This document shows positions 49,778 to 58,315 of a stretch of 64,000 nucleotides of DNA, piece by piece. This DNA is from Microlunatus soli (GTDB lineage Bacteria > Actinomycetota > Actinomycetes > Propionibacteriales > Propionibacteriaceae): positions 4,402,001-4,466,000 of the forward strand of contig NZ_LT629772.1 in the NCBI RefSeq assembly GCF_900105385.1. The letters run 5' to 3'. Position numbers and translations under genes: made by a program. The notes under the pieces are model-generated. The model had not been told where the DNA came from. It did not search any database and saw only the letters and a program-made list of their open reading frames with translations. The first letter of the stretch is position 1. Each line of letters opens with the position of its first letter.

Positions 49778-51243
49778 ACGCGTTGAACGCCATCCGTGGC
49801 TGGGTCGCGGTCGCCGTCGCCGCCCTCGTTGCGGCCGTGATCGGACTCGGCGGCCAGTTCCTGCCGGTCCAACAGCAGCCCGCCGCCAAGGCAGGTCAGC
49901 CGCTGGTCGGCCGGACCACCTCGGTCTGCACCACCGGCACCCTGAACTCCGCCGACACCACCGACAGCACCGAATCACAGGTGTACGGGGTGGCGGCCAA
50001 AACCTCGGCGGCTGCGGGTTCCGGCTCGCTGATCGGCCGCGAACTGGGCGACAGCGGTGCCGGTACGCCGCCGCTGTCGGTGAACACCCAGGGCCAGGGA
50101 AAGATCGTCTCCGCACCGAAGAAGCCGATCGAGCTGACCGCCGACGGCATCATGGCCGGTTCATCGGCCGGCATGGTCTACGGTGCCGCCGAGAACGGCG
50201 AGGACCGTGGCCTGTCCCTTGCGCCGTGCACCAACCCCGCGGTCGATCAGTGGTTCACCGGGCTCGGCGCGACCGATGCGTTGCGCAGCCAGTTGGTGAT
50301 CAGCAATCCCGACGACAAGCAGGCCGAGATCGACCTGAACTTCTCCTCCCCGGACGGCCCGCTGACCGTTCCCGGCGGTTCGGGTCTGCTGATCCCGGCC
50401 GGTCGCAGCCGGACGCTGTCGCTGCCCGATCTGCTCGGCAACACCGACGGGGACATCACCGTGCACGTGCACGCCAGTATCGGTCGGGTGTCGGCGATCG
50501 CCCGCGACCTGCGCAGTGACGGGGACAAACCGGCCGGCGTGGACTGGCATCCGGCCTCGGTGGCACCGGCCACCGGTCAGGTGATCCCGGCGGTTCCGGG
50601 TGGTCCGGGCAAGCGGCAACTGGTGATCAGCAATCCGGGTGATCGTCGGGCAACCGCCAAGATCGAGATCCTCGGTCCGCAGGGTCCGTTCACCCCGGTC
50701 GGCACCAATCAGGCCTCGGTCGAGGCGCACTCCTCGACCACCGTCGATGTGGCCAAGGGGCTGGCCGAACAGATCGGCACCGTACGGGTCACCAGCGATC
50801 AGCCGGTGCTCACCGCGATGCGGTCGGAACGGTCCGGGCAGACCAAGCCGAACGACTTCGCGATCGAGACCTCGCAGCCGGCCATCAACGCCACCGGTGT
50901 CGCACCGGCAGCCGTCGTCGACGGAGCCGAGACCGAGGTGGCGGTCAGCAACGGCAGCAAGGATCCGACCACCGTCGAGGTGGCGCTGTACAACCTGCAG
51001 GGCGTCAGCCTGTACGACGAGAAGATCCCGGTCGTCGGCGGCGGTTCCATCGAACGACGGGTCACCCAGGCCGGACCGGCCTACCTCGTCGTCAAGGCCG
51101 CAGACGGTGCCCAGGTGTACGGCGGCGTCACGCTCCGGCAGCAGTCCGGCGACGTCTACGGGCTGACCTCGGCCTCCCTGATCACCCCCGGCCTGGCCGG
51201 CACCGCCCGTACCTCGGACGCCGACCCCCGCGTTGCCCAGTAG
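49774..51243 (+). CDS. DUF5719 secreted/membrane-anchored protein
   Basis: The 489-residue product starts with GTG overlapping the glycosyltransferase stop. An N-terminal hydrophobic helix (VAVAVAALVAAVIGLGGQFL) anchors or exports it. The rest is a series of beta-sandwich segments with repeated phrases such as QLVISNPDDKQAEIDLNFSS and QLVISNPGDRRATAKIEIL, which suggest two or three duplicated domains. The family accompanies the large glycosyltransferase in actinobacteria, so it is probably its extracytoplasmic partner. No catalytic motif is seen. Confidence 0.8.
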   Translation: MNALNAIRGWVAVAVAALVAAVIGLGGQFLPVQQQPAAKAGQPLVGRTTSVCTTGTLNSADTTDSTESQVYGVAAKTSAAAGSGSLIGRELGDSGAGTPPLSVNTQGQGKIVSAPKKPIELTADGIMAGSSAGMVYGAAENGEDRGLSLAPCTNPAVDQWFTGLGATDALRSQLVISNPDDKQAEIDLNFSSPDGPLTVPGGSGLLIPAGRSRTLSLPDLLGNTDGDITVHVHASIGRVSAIARDLRSDGDKPAGVDWHPASVAPATGQVIPAVPGGPGKRQLVISNPGDRRATAKIEILGPQGPFTPVGTNQASVEAHSSTTVDVAKGLAEQIGTVRVTSDQPVLTAMRSERSGQTKPNDFAIETSQPAINATGVAPAAVVDGAETEVAVSNGSKDPTTVEVALYNLQGVSLYDEKIPVVGGGSIERRVTQAGPAYLVVKAADGAQVYGGVTLRQQSGDVYGLTSASLITPGLAGTARTSDADPRVAQ

Positions 51244-51259
51244 GGCACTCACCGTCGGG

Positions 51260-51279
51260 CCCTGAGCCTGTCGAAGGGG
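51260..51279 (+). repeat. Short dispersed repeat, intergenic copy
   Basis: CCCTGAGCCTGTCGAAGGGG, the same core as in the beta-mannosidase gene, 17 bp after the DUF5719 stop. Its CCCT/AGGG ends are complementary. Confidence 0.55.
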
Positions 51280-51298
51280 AGCCGTGGGCACCTGGCCG

Positions 51299-51435
51299 GA
51301 TGGCAGTACGTGGTGCGATATCGCCCTGGGGGTTGGGCTGGCCGGGGGCAGATGGCAGTACGTGGTGCGATATCGCCTGGGGGTTGGGCTGGCCGGGGGC
51401 AGATGGCAGTACGTGGTGCGATATCGCCTTGGGGT
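51299..51435. repeat. Tandem repeat, 51-52 bp unit, 2.7 copies, with GCGATATCGC
   Basis: Units at 51299-51350, 51351-51401 and 51402-51435 (partial) are nearly identical. Each begins GATGGCAGTACGTGG, contains the 10-bp palindrome GCGATATCGC, and ends in a run of G and GGCCGGGGGCA. Unit 1 has one extra C. The block fills the 3' gap between two convergent genes (DUF5719 and the metallopeptidase-like gene) and codes for nothing obvious. It may bind a protein or serve as a terminator. Confidence 0.85.
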
Positions 51436-51502
51436 AGCGGTGGTTCGTTGCCGATCGAGGGCGGCTGCACCGCGCGCTGAACGGGCCGAGGAATCGGCTC
51501 GG

Positions 51503-51943
51503 TCAGTCCTCGTCGTCGAGGGCGTCGGGGTCGATGTCATCGACACTGCGCCCGGTGAGCGCCGCCAGCTGCTCGACCAGGGTGCGGTGCACCAGGATCT
51601 GCAGCCCCTGCCGACTGGCCGCCCGATGTTCCAGTGGCCGGCGATAGAGCACCACCCGGCCGAACGCCTCCGGGGTGGCGGCGACCGCCGCCGCCAGCGG
51701 GACCCGTTCGCCGGACCAGGCGGTCTGCAGGAAGGGGACCTCCTCGATGCCGACGGTGATGCCGGTCAGCACATCGGGAGCATGCGCGTGCACCCGCTCG
51801 ATCGAGTTCTGGACCGCCTCGTCGAAGAACGATGCGCGAGCCGGCGGACGGACCGGATCCAGGGTCGTCCCGGTCAACGGATTGCGGACCGCCAGCGGGC
51901 CGCGGAGCCCGCGGCCGTGCCGGTCCCGACGCCTGGTGGACAT
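51503..51943 (-). CDS. Metallopeptidase-family protein lacking the HExxH motif
   Basis: The 146-residue product resembles the actinobacterial 'metallopeptidase family' zincin-like proteins beside whiB2/manB (Rv3259 in M. tuberculosis, from memory): RDRHGRGLRGPLAV at the N terminus, GITVGIEEVPFLQ, RVVLYRRPLEHRA and the C-terminal QILVHRTLVEQLAALTGRSV. Where other zincins have HExxH, this reads VEQLA, so neither histidine is present and zinc hydrolysis is unlikely. An acidic tail ends it. The ATG at 51943 follows a basic start and gives the family length. Confidence 0.78.
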   Translation of the reverse strand: MSTRRRDRHGRGLRGPLAVRNPLTGTTLDPVRPPARASFFDEAVQNSIERVHAHAPDVLTGITVGIEEVPFLQTAWSGERVPLAAAVAATPEAFGRVVLYRRPLEHRAASRQGLQILVHRTLVEQLAALTGRSVDDIDPDALDDED

Positions 51944-52008
51944 GAGATTCAGCGTACAAGGACGGCCGCTCGGTCGTGTCCCTACCGGGCTCGGTCGGTG
52001 CGCAGCGA

Positions 52009-52014
52009 TACCGT
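52009..52014 (+). promoter_or_regulatory. -10 box of the DUF3499 gene (leaderless)
   Basis: TACCGT lies 7 nt before GTG 52022 (spacer CGGTCAG). The divergent metallopeptidase-like gene starts 78 bp away. Confidence 0.45.
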
Positions 52015-52021
52015 CGGTCAG

Positions 52022-52390
52022 GTGACGTCGAGAAGTTGCTCCCGCAGCGCATGCGATGAGCGCGCGGTGGCGACGCTGACCTACGTCTACAACGAGTCCA
52101 CCGCGGTGATCGGACCGCTGGCCAGCCATGTCGAGCCGCACGGCTACGACCTGTGCCGCCGGCATTCGACCAACCTCTCCGCCCCACGTGGCTGGGAAGT
52201 GATCCGGCTGGCCGACGAGTTCACCGATCCCGAACCGACCGACGACGACCTGCTGGCGTTGGCCGACGCCGTCCGGGAGGTCGGGCTGAACTACGGCGGC
52301 GAGGAGCCCGACCGACCGGGTCAGGGTTCCTCGATGGTGGAGGTCGCCCGCCGCGGCCATCTCACCGTTCTCGCCGATCCGGACGCCTGA
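52022..52390 (+). CDS. DUF3499 family zinc-ribbon-like protein
   Basis: The 122-residue product fits DUF3499, an actinobacteria-specific family: SRSCSRSACDERAVATLTYV and GYDLCRRHSTNLSAPRGWEV, which contain Cys/Cys and Cys/His pairs suited to one zinc. The C-terminal half is acidic then basic and less conserved. In mycobacteria the same protein lies between whiB2 and manB. Function unknown. The GTG start is supported by a -10 box 7 nt upstream. Confidence 0.85.
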   Translation: MTSRSCSRSACDERAVATLTYVYNESTAVIGPLASHVEPHGYDLCRRHSTNLSAPRGWEVIRLADEFTDPEPTDDDLLALADAVREVGLNYGGEEPDRPGQGSSMVEVARRGHLTVLADPDA

Positions 52391-52441
52391 CCCACCCCAT
52401 CCCCTCTCGTAGCGTGTCGCCACTAAACCTGGATCCACGCT

Positions 52442-52456
52442 GAAACGCGGCGTTTC
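52442..52456. repeat. Perfect hairpin GAAACGC-G-GCGTTTC in the manB upstream gap
   Basis: Seven-base perfect arms around one base. The surrounding 52425-52560 stretch has CCTGGATCCAC at its left, like the ends of the large palindromic element, and GCGATGCAC on its right, so it may be a very decayed third copy; the likeness is weak. Confidence 0.4.
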
Positions 52457-52588
52457 GCGACGCCCGGCCACACACACCTCGCGGCACCCGGCTCAGTCGC
52501 GTTACGCCCGGGTAGCCCTTCCTTCGCCGGCTTTGCGATGCACGCACCCGGCCGCCGCCGAACACCACCTTGAACGACGACAAGCTAC

Positions 52589-52615
52589 TAGACTCGCGCC
52601 GTGATGAGCCGATGA
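52589..52615 (+). promoter_or_regulatory. manB promoter with a leaderless four-codon upstream ORF
   Basis: TAGACT (52589-52594) followed after 6 nt by GTG 52601 is the usual leaderless layout here. But that GTG opens only GTG-ATG-AGC-CGA-TGA, whose TGA overlaps the manB ATG at 52612 (ATGA). ManB would then be translated by re-initiation after a five-codon (four amino acid) leaderless ORF. No Shine-Dalgarno sequence precedes ATG 52612. Confidence 0.5.
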
Positions 52616-53985
52616 TCGATCCGGAAATCTTCAAGGCCAACGACATCCGCGGCATCACCGGCCCGGGTGGCCAATGGGACGCCGACGGTGCGTACGCGAT
52701 CGGTGCCGCGACCGCCGAGGTGCTCTCGCTGGCCGGCCGGACGATCGTGCTCGGCCGAGACATGCGGACCAGCTCACCCGAATACAGCGCGGCGTTCGCC
52801 CGCGGCGTCCGCGACCGCGGGGTGAACGTGATCGACGTCGGCCTGAGCAGCACCGATCAGCTGTGGTTCTGCTCCGGGCGGCTGGACCTGCACGGCGTGA
52901 TGTTCACCGCCAGTCACAATCCCGGCCAGTACAACGGGGTCAAGTTCTGCCGGCCGGGTGCGTTGCCGGTCGACTCGACCATCCTGGCCGCGATCAAGGA
53001 CCGTGCGCTGGCCGCCGACGCCGCCGGGCCGGCCGACCCGGTGTCCACGCCGGGCACGTTGGAGAGCCGCGATCTGTTGGCCGACTACGCCGAGCATCTG
53101 CATGCGCTGGTCGACACCAGCGGGCTGCGCCGGCTGCGGGTCGTCGCCGACGCGGGCAACGGGATGGCCGGGCACACGCTGCCGGCGGTGCTCGGCGGCG
53201 ACGCGTTCGAGGTGATCGGGTTGTACACCGATCCGGACGGCAGCTTCCCCAACCACGCCCCGAATCCGCTGGAGCCGGAGAATCTGCTGGACGCCCAGGC
53301 CGCGGTCCGTGAGCACGATGCCGACCTGGCGCTGGTCTTCGACGGCGACGCCGACCGCTGCTTCATCATCGACGAGCAGGGCGAGGTGGTCAGCCCGTCG
53401 ACGGTGACCGCGATGATCGCGGTGCAGGAACTCGGCCGCGAACCGGGCGCGACGATCGTCCGTAACATCATCACCTCCCGTACGGTGCCGGAGGTGGTCG
53501 CCGAACAGGGCGGGACCTGTGTCACCACCCGGGTCGGGCACACCTTCGTCAAGGCAGCGATGGCCGAGACCGGCGCGATCTTCGGCGGCGAACACTCCGC
53601 GCACTATTACTTCCGCGACTTCTGGGGTGCCGACACCGGGATGCTCGCCGGGCTGCACGTGCTGGCCCTGGTCGGCCGGTCAGACCAGCCGCTTTCCCAA
53701 CTGGCCAAGGAATTCTCCCGGTACGCCGCCTCCGGCGAGATCAACTCCACCGTCGCGGATGCGTCGGCGATGCTGGACCGGATCGAAAAGCTGTACGCCG
53801 ACCAGGTGCTCGCCGACGGCGGTGAGATCGACCGCTCCGACGGGCTGACGGTGAGCACGAAGGACTGGTGGTTCAACCTCCGCGCCAGCAATACCGAACC
53901 GCTGTTGCGCTTCAACGCCGAGTCGGTGACACAATCACTAACCGACAAGATCCGAGACGACGTACTCAAAGTTGTCAGAAGCTAG
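52612..53985 (+). CDS. manB: Phosphomannomutase/phosphoglucomutase
   Basis: The 457-residue alpha-D-phosphohexomutase converts mannose-6-phosphate to mannose-1-phosphate for manC. The phosphoserine loop is FTASHNPGQYNGVK (S101), the metal loop VFDGDADRCF (D244-D248), the sugar-specificity loop FGGEHSAHYYFRDFW and the phosphate-binding loop RASNTEPLLRF near the C terminus. The N-terminal FKANDIRGITG is typical. The ATG is chosen at MIDPEIFKAND. It may be translated by re-initiation. It precedes the Trm112-like and SIS genes, as in mycobacteria. Confidence 0.95.
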   Translation: MIDPEIFKANDIRGITGPGGQWDADGAYAIGAATAEVLSLAGRTIVLGRDMRTSSPEYSAAFARGVRDRGVNVIDVGLSSTDQLWFCSGRLDLHGVMFTASHNPGQYNGVKFCRPGALPVDSTILAAIKDRALAADAAGPADPVSTPGTLESRDLLADYAEHLHALVDTSGLRRLRVVADAGNGMAGHTLPAVLGGDAFEVIGLYTDPDGSFPNHAPNPLEPENLLDAQAAVREHDADLALVFDGDADRCFIIDEQGEVVSPSTVTAMIAVQELGREPGATIVRNIITSRTVPEVVAEQGGTCVTTRVGHTFVKAAMAETGAIFGGEHSAHYYFRDFWGADTGMLAGLHVLALVGRSDQPLSQLAKEFSRYAASGEINSTVADASAMLDRIEKLYADQVLADGGEIDRSDGLTVSTKDWWFNLRASNTEPLLRFNAESVTQSLTDKIRDDVLKVVRS

Positions 53986-54038
53986 TGCGGCTGTAGCCCG
54001 ACGACGCATCGACAACTTCGAGGGGGAGTGGGGCTGCT

Positions 54039-54233
54039 GTGGCGGTTGAGCTGGCGAGTGAGTTGCTGGAGATCCTGGCGTGCCCCAACTGCCACGGCGG
54101 GTTGGCTGTTGATCATGATCGCGACGAGTTGGTCTGCACCTCGCCGGACTGCCAGCTGGCCTACCCGGTGCAGGGCGGCATTCCGGTGCTGTTGATCGAC
54201 GAGGCTCGTCCGCCGAAGCAGAAGAGCGAGTAG
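54039..54233 (+). CDS. Trm112-like zinc-ribbon protein
   Basis: This is a 64-residue protein with [10 protein letters not shown] and [20 protein letters not shown], i.e. two Cys pairs for one zinc, and the conserved [10 protein letters not shown] end. In eukaryotes Trm112 activates methyltransferases; in bacteria such small proteins have been linked to the same role or to lipid A synthesis (YcaR), so function is uncertain. GAGGGGGAGTGG precedes the GTG. It lies 2 bp before the SIS gene. Confidence 0.88.
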   Translation: MAVELASELLEILACPNCHGGLAVDHDRDELVCTSPDCQLAYPVQGGIPVLLIDEARPPKQKSE

Positions 54234-54235
54234 CG

Positions 54236-55258
54236 GTGCCGTTCTTCGACGACTCGCTGCTCGAGGACCGGGCGGCGCTGGGCCGGGCCGATGAGATGCT
54301 GCGCCGGCTGGCGCAGGCCGGTGCCCGGATCCGTACCGAGTCCGATCAGGCCGTCGACGGGCTGTCCAGTGTCGCCGACCTGCCGCGACCGCGGGCGGTG
54401 ATCGCCGCCGGTTCGGAGGCCCGGCTGATCCGGGCGATGCTGGAGCCGACCTGCCCGGTCCCGTTCCTGGCCTGGCCGCGGCACGGGCTGCCCGGCTGGG
54501 TCGGTGCGCTGGACCTGGTCGTCGTGCTGGCCACCGACGGCGCCGACGCCAACCTGATCGCGACCGCACGGGAGGCGGTCCGGCGGGGGAGTCAGTTGAT
54601 CATCGCCTGCCCGCAGCCGTCGGCGATCGCCGAACACGCCGTCGGCCGGGACACCGTCATGTTGCCGACCCGGACCGGCGACCGGCTGGCCGCGGCGGTC
54701 GTCGTACTGGCCGCGTTGCATCGGATGCAGCTCGGCCCCGAGGTCAATCCGGACGCAGTCGCCGACAGCTTCGACCGGGTCGCCGAGGACTGTTCACCGT
54801 ACGTCGACGTCTCGGAGAACCCGGCCAAGGACCTGGCGCTCGGCCTGGCCGAGGCGCAGCCGCTGGTCTGGGGTGGCTCGGTGCTGGCCAGCCGCGCGAG
54901 CCGCCGGGTGGCCGAGGCGTTGCGGGCGGCCAGCGGCCGGGCTGCGCTGTCCGCCGACGCCGGAGAACTGGCCCCGGTGCTGGCGTCGGTGACCCGCAAG
55001 GATCTCTTCGACGACCCGTTCGAGGATCCGCCGCCGGACGAGCGTCGGCCGGCCCTGGTGGTGCTGGACGACGGCACCGCCGATCAGCTCACCTCGGCCG
55101 AGCAGAATCGACTGCGCGAGGTCGCCGACGCCGCCGACATCCGGGTCTGCCTGGTGCAGCAGACCGTCGGTGCTGATCTTGATCGTTACGCGGCACTGCT
55201 GCAGACCGGCCTGTACGGCGCGATCTATCTGTCGATCGGGCTCGGGCGCGTGATCTGA
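54236..55258 (+). CDS. SIS-domain sugar-phosphate isomerase-like protein (Rv3256c-type)
   Basis: The 340-residue product has two SIS-like halves: AVIAAGSEARLIRAML, DLVVVLATDGADANLIATA and GSQLIIACPQPSAIAEHAV in the first, then QPLVWGGSVLASRASRRVAE in the second. It corresponds by position to Rv3256c, next to manB, and may be a phosphomannose/phosphoglucose isomerase-type enzyme supplying mannose-6-phosphate, though the catalytic residues of PGI/PMI are not evident to me. No manA follows here; in mycobacteria manA is downstream. Coupled to the Trm112-like gene by a 2-bp gap. Confidence 0.8.
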   Translation: MPFFDDSLLEDRAALGRADEMLRRLAQAGARIRTESDQAVDGLSSVADLPRPRAVIAAGSEARLIRAMLEPTCPVPFLAWPRHGLPGWVGALDLVVVLATDGADANLIATAREAVRRGSQLIIACPQPSAIAEHAVGRDTVMLPTRTGDRLAAAVVVLAALHRMQLGPEVNPDAVADSFDRVAEDCSPYVDVSENPAKDLALGLAEAQPLVWGGSVLASRASRRVAEALRAASGRAALSADAGELAPVLASVTRKDLFDDPFEDPPPDERRPALVVLDDGTADQLTSAEQNRLREVADAADIRVCLVQQTVGADLDRYAALLQTGLYGAIYLSIGLGRVI

Positions 55259-55285
55259 GCGCGTCGTCTGGCAGGATTGGCCGAC

Positions 55286-56308
55286 GTGACCTCAGAATCC
55301 GCCGTCGCGACCACCGACGACGCCCACTCCGGGGGTGGCCACGGCAGCAACAAGGCGATCATCGCCGCGCTGGCCGCCAATACCTTCATCGCCATCCTGA
55401 AATTCGCCGGTTGGGCGCTGACCGGGGTCTCGTCGATGCTGGCCGAGGCGATCCACTCCGTCGCCGACACGGGTAACCAGTTCCTGCTGTTGATCGGCGG
55501 CAAGCGGGCCAAGAAGGAAGCGACGGCGGAGCATCCGTTCGGCTACGGCCGGGAACGCTACGTCTTCGCGTTCATGGTCGCGATCGTGATGTTCAGCATC
55601 GGCGGGGTGTTCGCGCTCTACGAGGCCTACCACAAGCTGGAGTCGGTCCTCGAGGGTCACCACGAGGACATGGGCCGTTGGTGGTGGGTGCCGATGGTGA
55701 TCCTGGTCGGCGCGATCATCGCCGAATCGCTGTCGTTGCGGACCGCCCTGCGGGAGTCCGACAAGGCTCGTGGGAAGCAGCGGCTCTCCCGTTTCATCCG
55801 GTCGGCCAAAGCTCCTGAGCTGCCGGTGGTGCTGTTGGAGGATTCGGCGGCCGTACTGGGGCTGATCTTCGCCCTGTTCGGTGTGGTGCTGACCAAGGTG
55901 ACAGGCAACGGCCTCTTCGACGTGATCGGCACCGCGCTGATCGGGCTGCTGCTGATTGCGGTCGCGATCGTGATGGCGGTCGAGACCAAGAGCCTGTTGC
56001 TCGGTGAGGCCGCGTCCCCGCAGGCGATCGCCAAGGTACGGGCGGCCCTGGATGCCACCGACGGGGTGGATCGGGTGATCCACATGAAGACCCTGCACCT
56101 GGGCCCGGAGGAGATCCTGGTCGCGGCCAAGATCGCGGTCAGCCCACGGGACAGCGCCGCGGACGTCGCGGAGTTGATCAACAACGCCGAGGCGGCGATC
56201 CGGGAGGCCGAGCCGATGGTCACCTCGCTCTACCTCGAGCCCGACATCTACCTCGAGAACTACCAACCCCAGGAGCGTCCGGAACCACCGGCCGCCCCCG
56301 CCCACTGA
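55286..56308 (+). CDS. Cation diffusion facilitator (CDF) family transporter
   Basis: The 340-residue product has about five or six membrane helices ([95 protein letters not shown]). The metal-site motifs are HSVADTGNQ in helix 2 and LEDSAAVLG in helix 5 (Asp ligands). A His-rich loop (EGHHEDMG) is present and a cytoplasmic C-terminal domain follows. CDF proteins export divalent metals such as zinc, manganese or iron in exchange for protons. GTG 55286 is the start; TTG 55277 is also possible. Confidence 0.88.
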   Translation: MTSESAVATTDDAHSGGGHGSNKAIIAALAANTFIAILKFAGWALTGVSSMLAEAIHSVADTGNQFLLLIGGKRAKKEATAEHPFGYGRERYVFAFMVAIVMFSIGGVFALYEAYHKLESVLEGHHEDMGRWWWVPMVILVGAIIAESLSLRTALRESDKARGKQRLSRFIRSAKAPELPVVLLEDSAAVLGLIFALFGVVLTKVTGNGLFDVIGTALIGLLLIAVAIVMAVETKSLLLGEAASPQAIAKVRAALDATDGVDRVIHMKTLHLGPEEILVAAKIAVSPRDSAADVAELINNAEAAIREAEPMVTSLYLEPDIYLENYQPQERPEPPAAPAH

Positions 56309-56322
56309 CTCCGCCACTCCGC

Positions 56323-56328
56323 TACGCT
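56323..56328 (+). promoter_or_regulatory. -10 box of aroQ
   Basis: TACGCT lies about 84 nt before the ATG, so this gene would have a leader of roughly 75 nt, ending in GGAGGCAGGG. No leader structure was identified. Confidence 0.3.
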
Positions 56329-56411
56329 TCCCGCGCAGGTTCGATGTTGCCGCGGAGGTTCTAACCCGCGCGGCCACACCAAAAGTGCGCGGGAACGGAG
56401 GAGGCAGGGCG

Positions 56412-56861
56412 ATGGGGCAGAGCCGGACCAGGGTGCTGGTGTTGAACGGACCGAATCTCGGCCGGTTGGGCAAGCGGGAGCCGGACACGTACGGGTCGGC
56501 CACCTTCGCCGACCTCGCCGACCGGTGTGTTGCGGTCGGCGCCGAGCTCGACCTGGAGGTCGAGGTCCGGCAGACCGATGCCGAGGCCGAGATGATCGGC
56601 TGGCTGCACGAGGCGGCCGATTCGTCGATCCCGGTGGTGCTCAATCCGGCCGGCTGGAGCCACTACTCGATCGCGGTCGCCGATGCCGTCGCCCAACGCA
56701 CCGCCGATCTGATCGAGGTGCACATCTCCAACATCCACACCCGCGAGGAGTTCCGGCATCATTCGGTGATCTCGGCCTACGCCACCGGTGTGATCGCCGG
56801 TCTGGGGATCGACGGCTACGAACTGGCGCTGCGCAAGATCGCCGCCGCCGGCCGAGCGTGA
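56412..56861 (+). CDS. aroQ: 3-dehydroquinate dehydratase, type II
   Basis: The 149-residue enzyme dehydrates 3-dehydroquinate in the shikimate pathway. The N-terminal [20 protein letters not shown] contains the catalytic Tyr27 and Arg; [19 protein letters not shown] matches the NP-x-x-(Y/W)-x-H substrate loop; and [19 protein letters not shown] carries the active-site His. These depart somewhat from the classic NPGAYTHTS and SNPHAREPFRHHS, so a catabolic quinate role or a variant cannot be excluded. GGAGGCAGGG precedes the ATG. Confidence 0.87.
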   Translation: MGQSRTRVLVLNGPNLGRLGKREPDTYGSATFADLADRCVAVGAELDLEVEVRQTDAEAEMIGWLHEAADSSIPVVLNPAGWSHYSIAVADAVAQRTADLIEVHISNIHTREEFRHHSVISAYATGVIAGLGIDGYELALRKIAAAGRA

Positions 56862-56980
56862 CCTACCAGATCGTCTCGACCTCGAACGGCCCGAACGCCT
56901 GATCCCTGGTCCGATCGAACGGATCGCGATGGTCGACCTCGAACGCTCCGCAGGCCAGTGCACGACGCGGATGACGGCCG

Positions 56981-58315
56981 TCAGCGCCGTCCGAGCCGTC
57001 CTCTCGGTAACACCGCCTGGTCGGCGGCCGCGGTCCCGGCAGCCCAGCCGCGACGGTCGACCGATCGGGTCCGGCCGTGGCTGACCGAGGGGAACATCCG
57101 CCGGAACTCCTCGTCGACGGCTTCCTGGCGGCGCGCCAGCACCGGGACGAGTTCGGCGCCGTACTCGGTGGCCACGTCGTGGGAGGTCTCGGCCAGCCGT
57201 TCACCGATCCGGTTGGCGTAGGCCAGCAGGAACGAGCGGCGAAAGCTCCGCGATCGATCCGCACTTCCCGACCGGCTGTCCCGGCCGTGATCGTTCATCG
57301 CCCGGGCGGCCTGCACCAACAACGAGGTGAAGAGCAGGTCGACGGTCTCCAGATCGGTCGGTTGCCCGATGATCGTGCAGGCGCCCAGCCGGTCGTCCCA
57401 GACCGCGCGGACCCGGTTGGCCTCGGCGACGCAGTGCACCAGGGTCGCCTTGGTGGAGGCGTACGGGTTGTCGATGTGCAGTCGACGGGCGCTGACGTCG
57501 ATGTCGTCGGCGGCTCGGTCGGTCTGCAGCAGGGCCTCGTCGATCGCGTGCCGGGTCATCAACTCCTGGGCCTTCGCCGTCAACGCCTCGGCCTCGGCGG
57601 TGAACGTCGTCGACTCGGCCTTGGCCAGCAGTCCGCGGACCTTGTCGAGGACCGACGGAGCCGGACGTGGACCGGCTTCGGCTGCTCCACGGATGCCGTC
57701 GCGGGGCGACGAGGTCGTGGCGCGCCACTGCGATGGCGGTGGTCCGAGCGGTGCCAGCCGATGCATCTGCCGCAGCCGCGCCATCAGGATCAGCGCCTGC
57801 CGCCAGGCTCGCGGCGGATCGAGATCGGCGGGAAACAGCCAGCCGCGTCCGCGCCCGGCCCCGCTGCGGGTGAGGTCACCGACGGCGGCCAGCTGTTGTC
57901 GCCATTCGGGCGGAGCCTTGTCCAACAGGCCGGACCGCTGCAGCTGCCGGTGGATCGCCGTTGCGCCCAGCTGGTCCACCCGTGGCGTCGCACGGCGCAG
58001 GTAGTGCAGCAGGTCGGCTGGTTGCCACCCGGCCTCCCAGCGGTTGCTGATCATGGTCAGCACCTCCTCGCCGACCACATACCGCGGATCCAGCCAATCC
58101 TCGGCGGCGGCATCACTCAGCTGTTGGAGGTGCAGTAGCGACGGCTCGGCGTAGGCCGTGGGCAGCGTCGACATCACAGAGCGGATCCCGTCGTCGATCG
58201 CATCCCGGAGCTGCATCGCCTTCAGCTCCGCCGTACGCCGCCAGGCGTCCGTCAGATCCGGTCGGACGAACGCGTCGGCGCCATTGCTGCTTCGGTGTCC
58301 CCGTTGAGCATTCAT
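56981..58315 (-). CDS. DUF2786 domain protein
   Basis: The 444-residue product starts at MNAQRGHRSSNGAD. The region about 225-270 is the DUF2786 core (VLDKVRGLLAKAESTTFTAE, then AEALTAKAQELMTRHAIDEA), and a C-terminal ~170 residues follow (LHIDNPYASTKATLVHCVAE, TVDLLFTSLLVQAARAMNDH, SRSFRRSFLLAYANRIGERL). An N-terminal helical domain covers 20-200. The family is common in actinobacteria, phages and plasmids; it may bind nucleic acid, but no function is established. It converges on aroQ. Confidence 0.8.
   Translation of the reverse strand: MNAQRGHRSSNGADAFVRPDLTDAWRRTAELKAMQLRDAIDDGIRSVMSTLPTAYAEPSLLHLQQLSDAAAEDWLDPRYVVGEEVLTMISNRWEAGWQPADLLHYLRRATPRVDQLGATAIHRQLQRSGLLDKAPPEWRQQLAAVGDLTRSGAGRGRGWLFPADLDPPRAWRQALILMARLRQMHRLAPLGPPPSQWRATTSSPRDGIRGAAEAGPRPAPSVLDKVRGLLAKAESTTFTAEAEALTAKAQELMTRHAIDEALLQTDRAADDIDVSARRLHIDNPYASTKATLVHCVAEANRVRAVWDDRLGACTIIGQPTDLETVDLLFTSLLVQAARAMNDHGRDSRSGSADRSRSFRRSFLLAYANRIGERLAETSHDVATEYGAELVPVLARRQEAVDEEFRRMFPSVSHGRTRSVDRRGWAAGTAAADQAVLPRGRLGRR

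Noticed and set aside
52425-52560. Third copy of the large palindromic element
   Set aside because: Only CCTGGATCCAC and GCGATGCAC resemble it; the arms do not pair over length, so only the small hairpin is listed.
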